A stretch of DNA of 64,000 bases. Origin: Nonomuraea ceibae (GTDB taxonomy: Bacteria; Actinomycetota; Actinomycetes; Streptosporangiales; Streptosporangiaceae). Of this stretch, positions 1-9,400 are shown one piece after another (positions within the stretch are counted from its first letter, which is position 1; each line of letters starts with the position of its first letter). Made by a program: the position numbers and the translations under genes. A model generated the notes under the pieces. The model saw only the letters and a program-made list of their open reading frames with translations. It made no database searches and was not told where the DNA came from. The stretch spans positions 62,001 through 126,000 of the forward strand of contig NZ_JAHKRO010000003.1 in NCBI RefSeq assembly GCF_019396325.1, in the 5' to 3' direction.

Positions 1-37
1 CCGGGCGAAGGTCATGCCGTCGTGCCCTCGCCCGAAA

Positions 38-745
38 TCAGCCGGCCGAGCCAGGGGAGAGCGGACCGTACCGCAAGTACGAATAAAGGGCATCGGTCGG
101 CAACGCAGCCCAATTACCCGGATAAATCTCCCCATGCTCCGGTTCAGAGCAGCAGGTGATGTAATGCGTCATGAACCGATGAATCTGAACCGGCGTACGA
201 ATCTCCACGGCATTCGGAGGAATCTGCAATTCTTGGAACGTGTGCCCCGAGTATGAGTATGCGAGCCGCCGATCACGCGAACGCGCCTCGTTGGCCGTAC
301 GCGCGTTCCACACGCTGACCCGCAGGGACAGCGAATCCACCAGCCACAACTCGTAGTCGTCGCGATGATCGGCGAGGTGGGTGATGTAGCGGCCCATGAC
401 GGTCCGCGCGACCACCTCGGCCCGCTCGGCGAACGTGATCCCGTCGGAGTGCTCGCTGGGCGCCGGGTGCCAGCCCTTGGCATGCTGGTCGGTGTATTCG
501 ACCAGGTAGACGAACTCGTCGGCGATCTCGGGTGCGCCCGACTCGTCGAGTTGATCGGCCGCCATCGCCGAGAGCCGAGCCCAGTCAGCGATGCCCGCAT
601 ACAGCGTCGCCTGCTGCCTGGACGGCGGAACCCCGTCCTGGGGGGTGGTCTCGTCCAGGTTCGGCATGTTGAGCAGGGCCGCGACCTGGTGGAGCCGGCG
701 AGGGGGAACCAGACGGTCCCGCGCTTCGGTGAGATCGTTCGTCAC
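38..745 (-). CDS. hypothetical protein, 235 aa
   Basis: I do not recognise the family. The protein is soluble, with no signal peptide, membrane segment or P-loop, and is rich in Trp, Tyr and His in its middle part. The start is GTG at 745, with GAAGG a few bases upstream. It is divergent from the Nudix gene at 1053, and the 307-bp gap between them holds promoter-like AT-rich stretches. Codon choice is normal for a high-GC actinomycete. The opposite-strand frames here are shadows. Confidence 0.55.
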   Translation of the reverse strand: MTNDLTEARDRLVPPRRLHQVAALLNMPNLDETTPQDGVPPSRQQATLYAGIADWARLSAMAADQLDESGAPEIADEFVYLVEYTDQHAKGWHPAPSEHSDGITFAERAEVVARTVMGRYITHLADHRDDYELWLVDSLSLRVSVWNARTANEARSRDRRLAYSYSGHTFQELQIPPNAVEIRTPVQIHRFMTHYITCCSEPEHGEIYPGNWAALPTDALYSYLRYGPLSPGSAG

Positions 746-1016
746 GGCCTTCAGTGTGGCGTGGCACCCAATGGCGAGTCATAGGAAAGCCCAAAAGATC
801 TTCCTAGCGCGCTTCCCCGTAGGCCGAATGCGGGCTTCAGGGCCCTATTTATCCAGAAATATCCGGACAGTAGCCGGGCGCACGAATGGCACTGGCACGA
901 AATTGTCGGTGGGGCGGCCTAGCGTCCTCGGCATGACCACACCGAGCAGCCGACCCCCCATGTCCGCTTTAGCGCGGAACGTCATCGACGGATGGCGAAG
1001 CTAACCACCGCGCTAC
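746..1016. other. intergenic region between divergent genes
   Basis: No credible coding frame. It contains AT-richer patches around 785-900 that could carry the promoter of the leftward hypothetical gene. I see no tRNA-like or repeat structure in it. Confidence 0.5.
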
Positions 1017-1045
1017 TTTTTGTCAGATTGACAAAAACGTACAGT
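1017..1045 (+). promoter_or_regulatory. perfect palindromic operator overlapping a leaderless promoter
   Basis: TTTTTGTCA (1017-1025) and TGACAAAAA (1029-1037) form a perfect 9-bp inverted repeat around GAT. A plausible -10 box TACAGT (1040-1045) lies 17 bp after TTTTTG (1017-1022), which would put the transcription start at or next to the ATG at 1053. No Shine-Dalgarno sequence lies between, so the message is probably leaderless. NrtR-type Nudix regulators bind palindromes of about 20 bp, so autoregulation by the adjacent gene is the natural inference. Confidence 0.6.
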
Positions 1046-1052
1046 CGGCCCC

Positions 1053-1787
1053 ATGAGCGACGACGCATGGGAGCCGCCGGCCATCTTGCTCGCCGTTGAC
1101 CTGGTGATCCTTACCTTGCGAGAAGCGCGTCTGCACGTGCTGCTCGTCGAGCGCGGCATCGAGCCGTACAAGGGCGCCCAGGCCCTGCCGGGCGGATTCC
1201 TTCAGCACTCACAAGAAAGCCTCGTCGCCGCGGCTCATCGCGAGCTCGCGGAGGAGGCCGACCTGGATGTGGAGACGCTTTGCCTGGAACAGCTCGGTGT
1301 CTACGACGATCCCGGCCGCGACCCCCGCGGCCGGGTGGTGAGCGTCGCCTTCCTGGCCATCGCCCCGAGGCTGCCCGAGCCGACCGCCGGGACCGACGCC
1401 GCCGACGCCGGATGGCAGCCCACAGACCGCGTGCTCTCCGGCGAGCTGAACCTCGCCTTCGACCACCGGCGCATCGTCACCGACGGCGTCGAGCGCGCCC
1501 GGGCCAAGCTCGAACACTCCGCACTCGCCACGGCTTTCGTCGGTCCGACGTTCACGATCACCGACCTCCAGGACGTGTACGAGGCGGTCTGGGGGATGCC
1601 CCTCGACCCCCGGAACTTCTACCGAAAGATCAAGAAAACTGATGGCTTCATCGTCCCGGCCGGTTCGGCACGCAAGGCCGCGACCGGCCGACCCGCCCGG
1701 CTGTTCAGAGCCGGGCCTCGTGAGGCGCTCTACCCCCCGATGATCCGTCCCGCCGATCCGCCGAACGGAAAGGAGCAGGCGCAGTGA
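1053..1787 (+). CDS. Nudix-winged-helix transcriptional regulator (NrtR-like)
   Basis: The N-terminal half is a Nudix domain of the NrtR/ADP-ribose-pyrophosphatase-like group (AVDLVILTL strand, ALPGGF turn, then ESLVAAAHRELAEEADL). The REL.EE part of the Nudix box is intact, but the loop between the first Gly and the first Glu is one residue longer than GX5E, so catalysis may be lost, as in NrtR repressors that only sense ADP-ribose-type ligands. Residues from about 150 on look like the C-terminal winged helix of NrtR (a DLQDVYEAVWG helix, then NFYRKIKKTDGFI). It is first in an operon; its stop overlaps the next start in GTGA. A perfect inverted repeat sits directly upstream. Likely role: sensing NAD+/ADP-ribose metabolites and repressing the operon. 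Confidence 0.75.
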   Translation: MSDDAWEPPAILLAVDLVILTLREARLHVLLVERGIEPYKGAQALPGGFLQHSQESLVAAAHRELAEEADLDVETLCLEQLGVYDDPGRDPRGRVVSVAFLAIAPRLPEPTAGTDAADAGWQPTDRVLSGELNLAFDHRRIVTDGVERARAKLEHSALATAFVGPTFTITDLQDVYEAVWGMPLDPRNFYRKIKKTDGFIVPAGSARKAATGRPARLFRAGPREALYPPMIRPADPPNGKEQAQ

Positions 1788-2902
1788 GCCCAGTCGTGAT
1801 CCTCACCGCCCTAGACCTGGAATACCAGGCGATCAAAGAGAAGCTGACCGGCCTACGCCTGCACCGGCACCCGCAAGGCACCCTGTTCGAGGTGGGCCGC
1901 CTGGCGAACCGGCGAGGTCGCGTCGCCCTCGCGCACGTCGGCAAGGGCAACCATTCGGCCGCGGTGCTGGCCGAACGCGCCATCGCCGAGTTCCGGCCGG
2001 CAGCTCTGCTCTTCGTGGGCGTGGCCGGCGCGCTGCACACGCACATCGCGCTCGGGGACGTCGTGGTAGCCACGCACGTGTACGCCTTCCACGGCGGTAC
2101 GAGCGAGGACGACGGATTCAAGAGCCGCCCCCGCGTCTGGCAGACCTCACACGCCGCTGAGCAGATCGCCCAGCACCTGCACCGCAGCGGCTCCTGGGCC
2201 GACGATCTGGATCCCCGCCCGCAGGTGCACTTCGGGCCCATCGCCGCAGGGGAGGTGGTCCTGAACTCCCGGCTCTCCGAGCACGCCCGCTGGATTCGCG
2301 ACCACTACAACGACGCGCGCGCGATCGAGATGGAAGGCGCCGGCGTCGCACAGGCCGGTCACCTGAACCGGGCACTGCCCGTCGTCGTCGTCCGCGGCAT
2401 CAGTGACCGGGCCGACGGCACCAAGGAAGCCACGGACGGCCAGCAGTGGCAGCCGAGAGCCGCGGCCAACGCGGCCACGTTCGCCGCGGCGCTGGCCGAG
2501 GAGTTGTCCACCGAAGAACTCGCGACAAGGAGCACCACCATGCCTGAGACCACCAGGAACATCGCCACGGGAAACGCCCGCGTCGGAGTGCAGGCGGGCA
2601 GCGTGCACGGCGGAGTGCGGATCGCCCCCGAGACTTCCCAGCCGGAGGGCCTGCCTCAGGCGCTGGCCGGGTTCCGTTCCAGCCTGTGGCAGGCCTGGGC
2701 CGACGGACGCCTGGACGAGGCGACGTACAAGGCAGCCGAAGCGGAGCTCGTCGCCGCCGACCAGGCGCTGGAGGCGAAGTCCGCGGAGCGCAAGAACACG
2801 CTGACCTTGGCGCTGAAGAAGCTCCGCGGGCTCGTCGGCGACCTGGCCGACCTGGCCGCGCAGTTGGCCGTCATCATCACCCTGGCCCAATCCCTGTCAT
2901 GA
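1784..2902 (+). CDS. MTA/SAH nucleosidase-like protein with C-terminal amyloid/RHIM-like motif
   Basis: Residues 1-240 form a PNP/UDP-phosphorylase fold of the 5'-methylthioadenosine/SAH nucleosidase type: a VGVAGAL glycine loop near 77-84, the purine/ribose-binding E-M-E triad at about 182-184 and the catalytic SD at 207-208, all retained. Domains of this fold serve as catalytic modules in bacterial and fungal immune proteins. A Ser/Thr-rich link leads to residues 259-280, where VGVQAGSVHGGVRI resembles RHIM/bacterial amyloid signalling motifs. The last 90 residues are helical with a hydrophobic end. The GTG start at 1784 overlaps the previous stop and has AAAGGAG at 1769-1775. An in-frame ATG at 2540 has its own AAGGAG. 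The stop overlaps the next start (ATGA). Confidence 0.7.
   Translation: MSPVVILTALDLEYQAIKEKLTGLRLHRHPQGTLFEVGRLANRRGRVALAHVGKGNHSAAVLAERAIAEFRPAALLFVGVAGALHTHIALGDVVVATHVYAFHGGTSEDDGFKSRPRVWQTSHAAEQIAQHLHRSGSWADDLDPRPQVHFGPIAAGEVVLNSRLSEHARWIRDHYNDARAIEMEGAGVAQAGHLNRALPVVVVRGISDRADGTKEATDGQQWQPRAAANAATFAAALAEELSTEELATRSTTMPETTRNIATGNARVGVQAGSVHGGVRIAPETSQPEGLPQALAGFRSSLWQAWADGRLDEATYKAAEAELVAADQALEAKSAERKNTLTLALKKLRGLVGDLADLAAQLAVIITLAQSLS
2540..2902 (+). other. possible internal translation start giving a 120-aa motif-plus-helical product
   Basis: ATG at 2540 (residue 253 of the 372-aa reading frame) is preceded by AAGGAG at 2527-2532 with a 7-nt spacer, as good as any ribosome site in the operon. 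The start falls exactly between the nucleosidase domain and the VQAG motif. The short form would carry the motif and helical tail without the enzyme. This is inference from the ribosome site and domain boundary only. Confidence 0.35.
2558..2623 (+). other. RHIM/BASS-like motif in the nucleosidase-like protein
   Basis: It encodes residues 259-280, with a core of V-G-V-Q-A-G-S-V-H-G. The Q-A-G centre flanked by alternating hydrophobic residues matches the general form of RHIM-related bacterial amyloid signalling sequences. The same pattern (V-A-V-Q-A-G-T-V-H) begins the next protein. Confidence 0.6.
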
Positions 2903-4863
2903 CGGACCCAGGACCCCACGTCGAGAACGTGGCCACAGACTCTCATGTCGCCGTGCAGGCAGGGACGGTTCACGTCGATGCCATCTACATGACGACACCG
3001 CACGATCCGCCCGAGACCAAGTTCCGGGCCGGTGTCTCCTTCCTCAAAGGCCGCATGCCAGGACCGGCGCGCCACCTCATCAACGAGGCCAGGGTCGGCT
3101 ACGCCACCAACGAGGTCTACTTCTACTGGCTGCTCGCCATGGTGAGCGGCCGGACGCGGCACGAGCTGACCAAGGACGAGATCGCCCAGCTGCGGGACCG
3201 GCGTGCCATCATGCGGCTCTCGGGTGAAGACCCGTGGCGCGACGGCGTACGCATCATCGACCGTCTCCTCGAGTCGGCGGGCAAACCCGAGGAGGACATC
3301 CGTGTCGTGGTCAAGGACCTCGACGCGCTCCGCGAACCACAGCGCAGCCTGATCCTGGAGCATCTGGAGCTGTATCTCGAGGGCCCCATCGAGGACCATC
3401 TGTGGCGTCTCGCGCTGACGAAGGCCAGGACCGAGCAGATGGCAGGGGGACGGAAGGACCGGATCTGGAAGTTCTTCCACCCGGCCCCGAAAGAGCCACT
3501 GCCCTGGATCCCGAGGCCCCCTGACATCCCGTTGTCCACGCGAGCCGGTGCAGTGACGGCCGCGGTCACGTTGGTCATGGCCACTGCCTACCTCGGCCAC
3601 CTGATCCTGCAGACCGGCCGCATCCTCCTCGTGCTCGCGTACACGCTCGGCGTCGCCGGCGCCTACGTCGGTGCGCGTAACGCCGCGGACTGGCATTTCC
3701 GTGTGGTGCGCCGCCGTGCCAAGGACCGGCAGTATCTGGGGCCCACGACCAAGGCCGAGCGCGGCAGCTTCGCGAAGAGGGCGGAGCACCGCATCGACCA
3801 CTACTTCGCCACGTACCTGCCGCCGGGTGTGGACCGTGACAACTGGATGGTCCATACCAGGGGCATCCGCTGCAGCCTGCGCGACGAACTCGCGGAGGTC
3901 TACGGAGAAACACGGGCCGGGGTCGAGAGGATCGCCTGGCTCATCCGGCATCGAGCGAGCGACGCCAGCACCCGCCAAAGAGAAGGCACACTGTGGAGCT
4001 ATCGTGCGGAACTCGCCACCCCGACACGGACGAAAGCCCTGGCGATACTAGGGGTCCTCACCCTCGCAGGCGCAGGCGGATGGGCTGCGATCGGCGCCGT
4101 ACCGGTCGAGCCTCTGCGCGCGATCGGCGCGATCACCCTTCTGTTGATCTCCGCCTGGGTCGGTGCCCGCGCCTGGCTCCACATCGTCCTTGAGCGCCGC
4201 CGCTACGCCGCGGACCAGCTCGAAAGCGACCAGACCCTGAAGTCCGACCTGGCAGCCCTGGACCGTTGGCGCGCGAAAATGGCGGACAAACCTCGTGATG
4301 AGGAGATAGCGGACTGGCTGGACTGCGACCGGAAAGTACTCCTCGACAAGGCGTTGCGGCACTACAGGCTCACCATGAGCCACGTCATCGCTCACGCCTT
4401 CATCGAGGCCCCCGCCCGATCGAGCGCCCGCGCGCGCATGAGGGGCGGCCCGTGGCGCTACAAGAAGTATCAGCTCCTGGTCTTCCTCATCACCCAGGAA
4501 GGCGTCCGCCAGCTCACGGTCACCCTCGACTTCCTGAACGCCACCTTCCACGACGAGCAGCGGCTCAACTACCGCTTCGAAGCCGTCGCCTCCGTACAGG
4601 TCAGCCAATCGGACAACGACGAGCGCACCTTCGAGCTCACTCTCGTCAACGGCGACAAGATCAGCGTCGAGGTGAGCTCCGGGTTCGAGGACCTCCAGCA
4701 GGACGAAAACCCTGGCCGGGTGTCCGAAGTGTCCCTGGACGCCGCCGGCCTCCCACACACCCTCCACGTCCTGGAAGGAATCGCCGCAGAGGGGAAAGGC
4801 TGGGTCGAACAGCAAGAACTGCGCACGGGCCACCTGACGGCCGCGTTGGCGGATCACGCATGA
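2899..4863 (+). CDS. four-helix membrane protein with N-terminal amyloid/RHIM-like motif
   Basis: ATG at 2899 overlaps the nucleosidase stop in ATGA, giving 654 aa; longer upstream readings of this frame run through the previous gene. Residues 10-31 carry a VAVQAGTVHVDAIY motif matching the neighbour's motif. Then come a soluble helical part (about 35-205), a transmembrane pair (about 214-235 and 241-258), a charged cytosolic part, a second pair (about 381-400 and 407-426) and a basic, then beta-rich C-terminal domain. No known catalytic motif is visible. By analogy with NLR/effector pairs that share amyloid motifs, this could be a membrane-acting effector or anchor engaged by templating from the nucleosidase-like protein. 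The family name is unknown to me. Confidence 0.6.
   Translation: MTDPGPHVENVATDSHVAVQAGTVHVDAIYMTTPHDPPETKFRAGVSFLKGRMPGPARHLINEARVGYATNEVYFYWLLAMVSGRTRHELTKDEIAQLRDRRAIMRLSGEDPWRDGVRIIDRLLESAGKPEEDIRVVVKDLDALREPQRSLILEHLELYLEGPIEDHLWRLALTKARTEQMAGGRKDRIWKFFHPAPKEPLPWIPRPPDIPLSTRAGAVTAAVTLVMATAYLGHLILQTGRILLVLAYTLGVAGAYVGARNAADWHFRVVRRRAKDRQYLGPTTKAERGSFAKRAEHRIDHYFATYLPPGVDRDNWMVHTRGIRCSLRDELAEVYGETRAGVERIAWLIRHRASDASTRQREGTLWSYRAELATPTRTKALAILGVLTLAGAGGWAAIGAVPVEPLRAIGAITLLLISAWVGARAWLHIVLERRRYAADQLESDQTLKSDLAALDRWRAKMADKPRDEEIADWLDCDRKVLLDKALRHYRLTMSHVIAHAFIEAPARSSARARMRGGPWRYKKYQLLVFLITQEGVRQLTVTLDFLNATFHDEQRLNYRFEAVASVQVSQSDNDERTFELTLVNGDKISVEVSSGFEDLQQDENPGRVSEVSLDAAGLPHTLHVLEGIAAEGKGWVEQQELRTGHLTAALADHA
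2926..2991 (+). other. RHIM/BASS-like motif at the N-terminus of the membrane protein
   Basis: It encodes residues 10-31, with a core of V-A-V-Q-A-G-T-V-H followed by an I-Y pair. It aligns without gaps to the motif in the upstream gene (V-x-V-Q-A-G-S/T-V-H). Confidence 0.6.
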
Positions 4864-4963
4864 AGCGCGCTCTGGCCGAGTTTTCCCGGATCGCCCCTCG
4901 GCCAGGCTTCCTGCGTCATCCTAGGCGTACAGTCAGCGTCGCCGTCTCCACGGAGGGTCACGC

Positions 4964-5542
4964 ATGTCGCTCTTCCCCTCGTCGGCATCCGATTCGCAAG
5001 TGTCGCTACGCAAGCTGGCGACCACCGATTTCCTGGTGGTCGACGCACCTCCCGCCGCCGGCGCGGCGCAGGAGGTCAGGTTCCTGGTCGTCCGTACCTC
5101 CAGGGACGGCATCGTCGGGTTGCTGCGCGGCGGTTCCACGGCAGGCTCGGATCAGGCCCCGGCGGCGGGGGCGTTGGTCGTGCCGGAGGAGACCCCGATC
5201 GGGGACCTGCTCGCGCCGGGCGCGGCGAGCCTGTTCGACATCGATCCCGACCCGGCCGGGGTGGTGCTCGTCTCGCCCACGGGAGCGCCGACGGCTGTCG
5301 TGCCCCAGGAGGTCATCGACGACTTCTTCGCCACGCAGGCCGCCGAGCGCTCGCTCGGTCCCGGGGGAGAGGCGGGCGACAACCGGTTCCCCGATCTGCC
5401 GGATCAGGGCCGGCCGCACTACCGGCTGCTGTGCCGGGAGCCCGGGTGCGGCTGGCCGAACGAGGTCACCGAATGGAACCGGCTCCGCCCGCTGAAATGC
5501 GGCAACCCGGTCATGGAGCACGACATCCGGCTGTACGCGTAA
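4964..5542 (+). CDS. hypothetical protein with C-terminal Cys cluster, CHAT-operon adaptor candidate
   Basis: The protein has 192 aa; the ATG at 4964 has GGAGG at 4952-4956. The N-terminal 140 residues form a compact alpha/beta domain with repeated VV/LVV strands (not a family I can name). The C-terminus has C157-x4-C162-x16-C179-x6-H186, probably a zinc ribbon. It is the first gene of an operon with a membrane protein 15 bp downstream and then a membrane-bound CHAT protein. A 100-bp gap separates it from the preceding Nudix operon and holds a TACAGT -10-like box at 4928-4933, so this is likely a separate unit. The role is inferred only from context. Confidence 0.6.
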   Translation: MSLFPSSASDSQVSLRKLATTDFLVVDAPPAAGAAQEVRFLVVRTSRDGIVGLLRGGSTAGSDQAPAAGALVVPEETPIGDLLAPGAASLFDIDPDPAGVVLVSPTGAPTAVVPQEVIDDFFATQAAERSLGPGGEAGDNRFPDLPDQGRPHYRLLCREPGCGWPNEVTEWNRLRPLKCGNPVMEHDIRLYA

Positions 5543-5557
5543 CCCGGGGCGACGCTG

Positions 5558-6463
5558 ATGCTGCCGTTGCTGACAGGCCCGGTCGATCGTCGTTTCATGC
5601 TGACCGCGGTGCTCCCCGCGCTCCTCCTCTGCGCCGGACTGTTACTCCTCTGGGCGTACGTGACCGGCCTCTCCCAAGCGCTGGCCGGGTGGAAGGCGCT
5701 CGACGCCACCGTCCAATGGCTGCGCTGCGGAGCGTTCGCCGTCGTCGTCGCGTTCGTCTCGCTGCTGCTCACCGCGGCGCAGCCCAAGCTGGTCGAGCTG
5801 TTCGCCGGAACGTGGCCGACACCTCTCGGGCGGGCCGCGGCGCGCGTCTGGTCCGCCTACCACAGGGCGCGGCTGCGGCGCTGGAAACGCCTCAGCCGCA
5901 CCGGATCGCGGCACCAGCAGGCCCGCGCCCGCAAGGCGCTCTCCACCGTCTACCCGTCCCCCGACGTGCCCGAAGAGGTGCTGCCGACCCGGTTCGGCAA
6001 CGCGCTGCGCCGCTCCGAGCAGTACGCGCGCGCTCGCTACGGCATCAGGCCGAGCTCGGTGTGGCCCCGCCTGCAGCCGATGCTCACCCAGCAGTCCCTC
6101 GTCGACCTCGCCGCCGCCCGCACGAACATGATCCTGATGCTCACCCTCACCGTGGTCGCCTGCGTGTTCACGGTCGCCGCGCTGGCGGCCCTGGCGCTCT
6201 CCGGCCGCGAGAGCCTTCCGACGGCCGTGTGCGCCGCGACGGGCCTGGTCGTCGGCCTGGCCGCGCACCGCGCAGCCACCCCCGCGGCGGTGCTGTACGG
6301 CGGGCATGTCGAGGTCGCGTTCGACCTGCACCGGCGCACCCTGCTCGGGCAGCTCGGGATCGAGCCGCCGGACACGCTGCAGGACGAGATCGTCCTCTGG
6401 GAGCGGCTCGCCGCCTTCTGGGACGACGGCATCCCCTTCGACGTTCCCTGGAGTGCCGGATGA
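5558..6463 (+). CDS. membrane protein of CHAT operon, 301 aa
   Basis: Two hydrophobic segments near the N-terminus (about 14-36 and 57-75) and two near residues 190-240 flank a basic, Arg-rich cytosolic stretch, which suggests four transmembrane helices. A soluble tail (about 245-301) is acidic. No catalytic motif is visible. The ATG at 5558 lies 15 bp after the previous stop and has only a weak purine stretch upstream, so translation may rely on coupling. Its stop overlaps the CHAT gene start in ATGA, which implies fixed stoichiometry. Likely a membrane partner of the CHAT protease; the family is not recognised. Confidence 0.6.
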   Translation: MLPLLTGPVDRRFMLTAVLPALLLCAGLLLLWAYVTGLSQALAGWKALDATVQWLRCGAFAVVVAFVSLLLTAAQPKLVELFAGTWPTPLGRAAARVWSAYHRARLRRWKRLSRTGSRHQQARARKALSTVYPSPDVPEEVLPTRFGNALRRSEQYARARYGIRPSSVWPRLQPMLTQQSLVDLAAARTNMILMLTLTVVACVFTVAALAALALSGRESLPTAVCAATGLVVGLAAHRAATPAAVLYGGHVEVAFDLHRRTLLGQLGIEPPDTLQDEIVLWERLAAFWDDGIPFDVPWSAG

Positions 6464-9400
6464 CTCTCGCCGACCCGCTGTGGTGGTGCTGTTTCGGCGT
6501 CGCCGTGGCCATCTGCGTGGCCGAACACCGGCGGACCCGGCCGCGTCGCCGCAGCAGGATGCCCGCGTGGCGCCGCAGGGCCGTCCGCAACAAGCAGGCG
6601 CTCTCAGCACTGCTCGTCATAGCGATCTTGGCCGCCGTCCTCCTCGTCCTCACCCCGGTCATGCGGCCCGTAGCGGACACGGTGGCCGGAGCCGTCGTGC
6701 TCGGCGCGCTGCTGGGGCTGCTCTCCTTCGCCGGCCTGACGTACCTGCCGGTGGCGGCCACGATCACGTACGGTCCCGTCCTGGGAGACGAAACGCTCTG
6801 GGCGGCCGTGGCGCTGCCGGTCGTCGCCGCCGGAGCGCTCGGCGAACTCGCTGACTGGTGCATGACCTCCCGCGGCTGGAGCCGCGATCCGGGCTGGCGA
6901 CTCGAACGGCTCCGGTGGGCGACCTGGTCACTCCGGTCACGCAACGAGCAGCGTACGGCCGACCGCGAGCGAGGCAGAGCGGACCAGATCGCCCGCCAGC
7001 GGACGATTCTCACCGTCCCACCCAGCCGATGGGGTGTCTTCAGCCGGACGCTGCTGTGGTCGCTGATGATTCTGCCCGGCGCCGTGGTCGTGCTGGTCTC
7101 GGCGGGGACGTTGGCAGGGGCAGTGCCGTCCGGGCTGCCGCCCGGCTTCCTGATGGCCTCGCTGCTGGGAGGCTGGCTCGCGATCCTGGTGGTTGCCGCG
7201 TTCATCACCGTCACCAGCGGTGACGCACCGCTCGCCCGGGAGGCGCTGTCCGTCGGAGCCGTCGCCGAACTGGCCCTGATGGCGTATCTCGTCGCGGGCC
7301 CGTTCGGTGACTGGCTGGCCTCGGCCTGGCCACGGGACGGGTCGCCGCTGTGGACCCTGGCCGTCGTGGGCGTCTACCTCCTGGACTCCCACGCCCACAG
7401 GCCGCTCCGCACGTCCGTCCCGGCGATCAACGCCGTGTACGCGGTGGTCATGTTCCCGGTCGGGCTGCTGGCGCTCACGCTGTCGGACAGAGGACTGACG
7501 CTGCTGCTCATCGGCACGCTCGTCCACCCCCATCCCGGCATCGTCATGGCCGGGCTGACGCTCAGCATGATCTACGTGTTCCGTGCCGGGCTGGTGATGT
7601 GGCGTCTGCCGAACCCGAGGGTGACGATCGCCCAGCTGCGCCGCAGCCCCGAACTGCAGCGGCTCAAGCTCTGGGGATCGTGGCTGCACACGTGGGAGAG
7701 CGGACTCCCGCAGCGCAGAGGCATGGATCTCATCCGATGGCTGGGGATCGTCCCGCTCCAGATGAGCCAGGGCGTGCCCGTACACCGCCGGGGTGCGGTC
7801 CACCAGCAGCCGGGGCTGTCCGACCAGCACATGCTGCCGCTGTTCGACCTGGTGGAGGAAGGGTTGGAGCTGGCCGGGCGGGTGGCAGAACGCCAGCCGG
7901 ACGCCGTCCAGGACAAGATCTTCGAGGCCATCCGCGCGGAACGGGGATGGGCGACGCTGATGCACTCGCAGACCCTGCTCGCCCTGCGCCGGATCGAGGA
8001 GGCGGAGATCCTCGGCGCGCAGGCCGTGGAGCTGTTCGACCGCACCGAGCGGCGGTCCGCCGCCGCACTTGCCCGGGTCGCGCACGGCCTGACCCTGGCC
8101 GAGCTCGGCAGGGACGGCGACGCGCTGCGGCTCCTGCGCGGCGTGGCCGAGGACACGGCGATCGATCCCGGGGTGCGGGAGCTGGCGGCCCGCCGCGGGG
8201 TCCCCCTTGCCCCGCCCGGGGCGGACCGGGCCTCCTGGCTCGAGCTCGCGGGAAGCGTACAGTCCCCGGCGGCTTTCAAGGCGTTGCTGAGCGAGGACGA
8301 GGAGCCGCGCGGTGAGCGATATCCGCCGCTCACCCGGCACGCGATCCTCGCCGTCGGCCGGCGGATACTCAAGCGGCTGCGCCGGTCGGCCGCCGACGGG
8401 ACGGCGCTCTATCCGACACCGTTCACCGCGCACCTCGAACTGCTCGCGGGCGCCCGCGAGGACGCGTCCGACGGCCGGACCCGACGGGCGCGGCGGGAGC
8501 TGCGGCGAGCCCTGGCCTGGGCCAAGGCCAACGGCCAGCGGCTGGCGGCGGCCGAGACCGGCATCGAGCTCGCCCGCCTGGACCGCATGGTCGACCCCGG
8601 CAGCGCCTACCGGCTGCTGTCCGAGGCGCGGGCCACGCTGGAGGAACTGCGCGCCGACTACCTGGAGCCCGACGCCCGGATCACGCAGGGCAGGCTGCTC
8701 GCCGAGGCGTGCGGCATGACGGTGGACCTGCTGACCGCCGGTGTGCCCGGCCCGGCCCGGCTGTGGCCGGCGGATCCCGCCGCCGCCGCGCTGGAGGTGA
8801 GCGAGCTCGGGCGGGCGCGTGTCCTGCTGGAACTCCTGGGCGACGGCGTGCTGAGCAGGGCGAGCGGGCACTGGGCGGCGGCCGAGCGCCGCGCGATCGA
8901 GGCCGAGACCGCGGCGCGTACCAAGGTGTCCGGCACGGACGGCGCCGCCAGGGCCGCGGCGATCGGCACGTGGCGCACCGCGCTGCGGGAGCTGAACGAG
9001 GTCTGGGCAGGCATGGAACGCCAATCAGCGGCACCGGAGCTGGCCGAGTACGCGGCGCTTCGCCGGGGCACCCCGGCCGGAACGAGCGAGATCCGCGCGC
9101 TCCTCACCGGGTCCGCGACACTGCTGCTCGCCTTCCACGTCACCGAGGGGCCCGTGGTCACCTTCGGCGTCACCGGCGCGCACGACGGGGTCCGGGTGAT
9201 CCGCGACCCGCACTCCGGCCTGAAGGCACGGACCCCGGATCAGCGCCCTGGCCAGGCTCCGGGCACGCCGAAGGAGCTGGCGAGCCGGTTCCTGGCCGAG
9301 GCCGGGGAGAACTACGCGGGCCTGCCGGCCCCCGCGCTCCGCTGGAGCGAACCGGGTGACGTCATCTGCCTGGTCCCGCACGGCCCACTGCACCAGGTGC

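Noticed and set aside
5431..6459. 5' extension of the CHAT reading frame
   Set aside because: This part is a shadow of the preceding gene; the ATG at 6460 with the ATGA overlap is the credible start.
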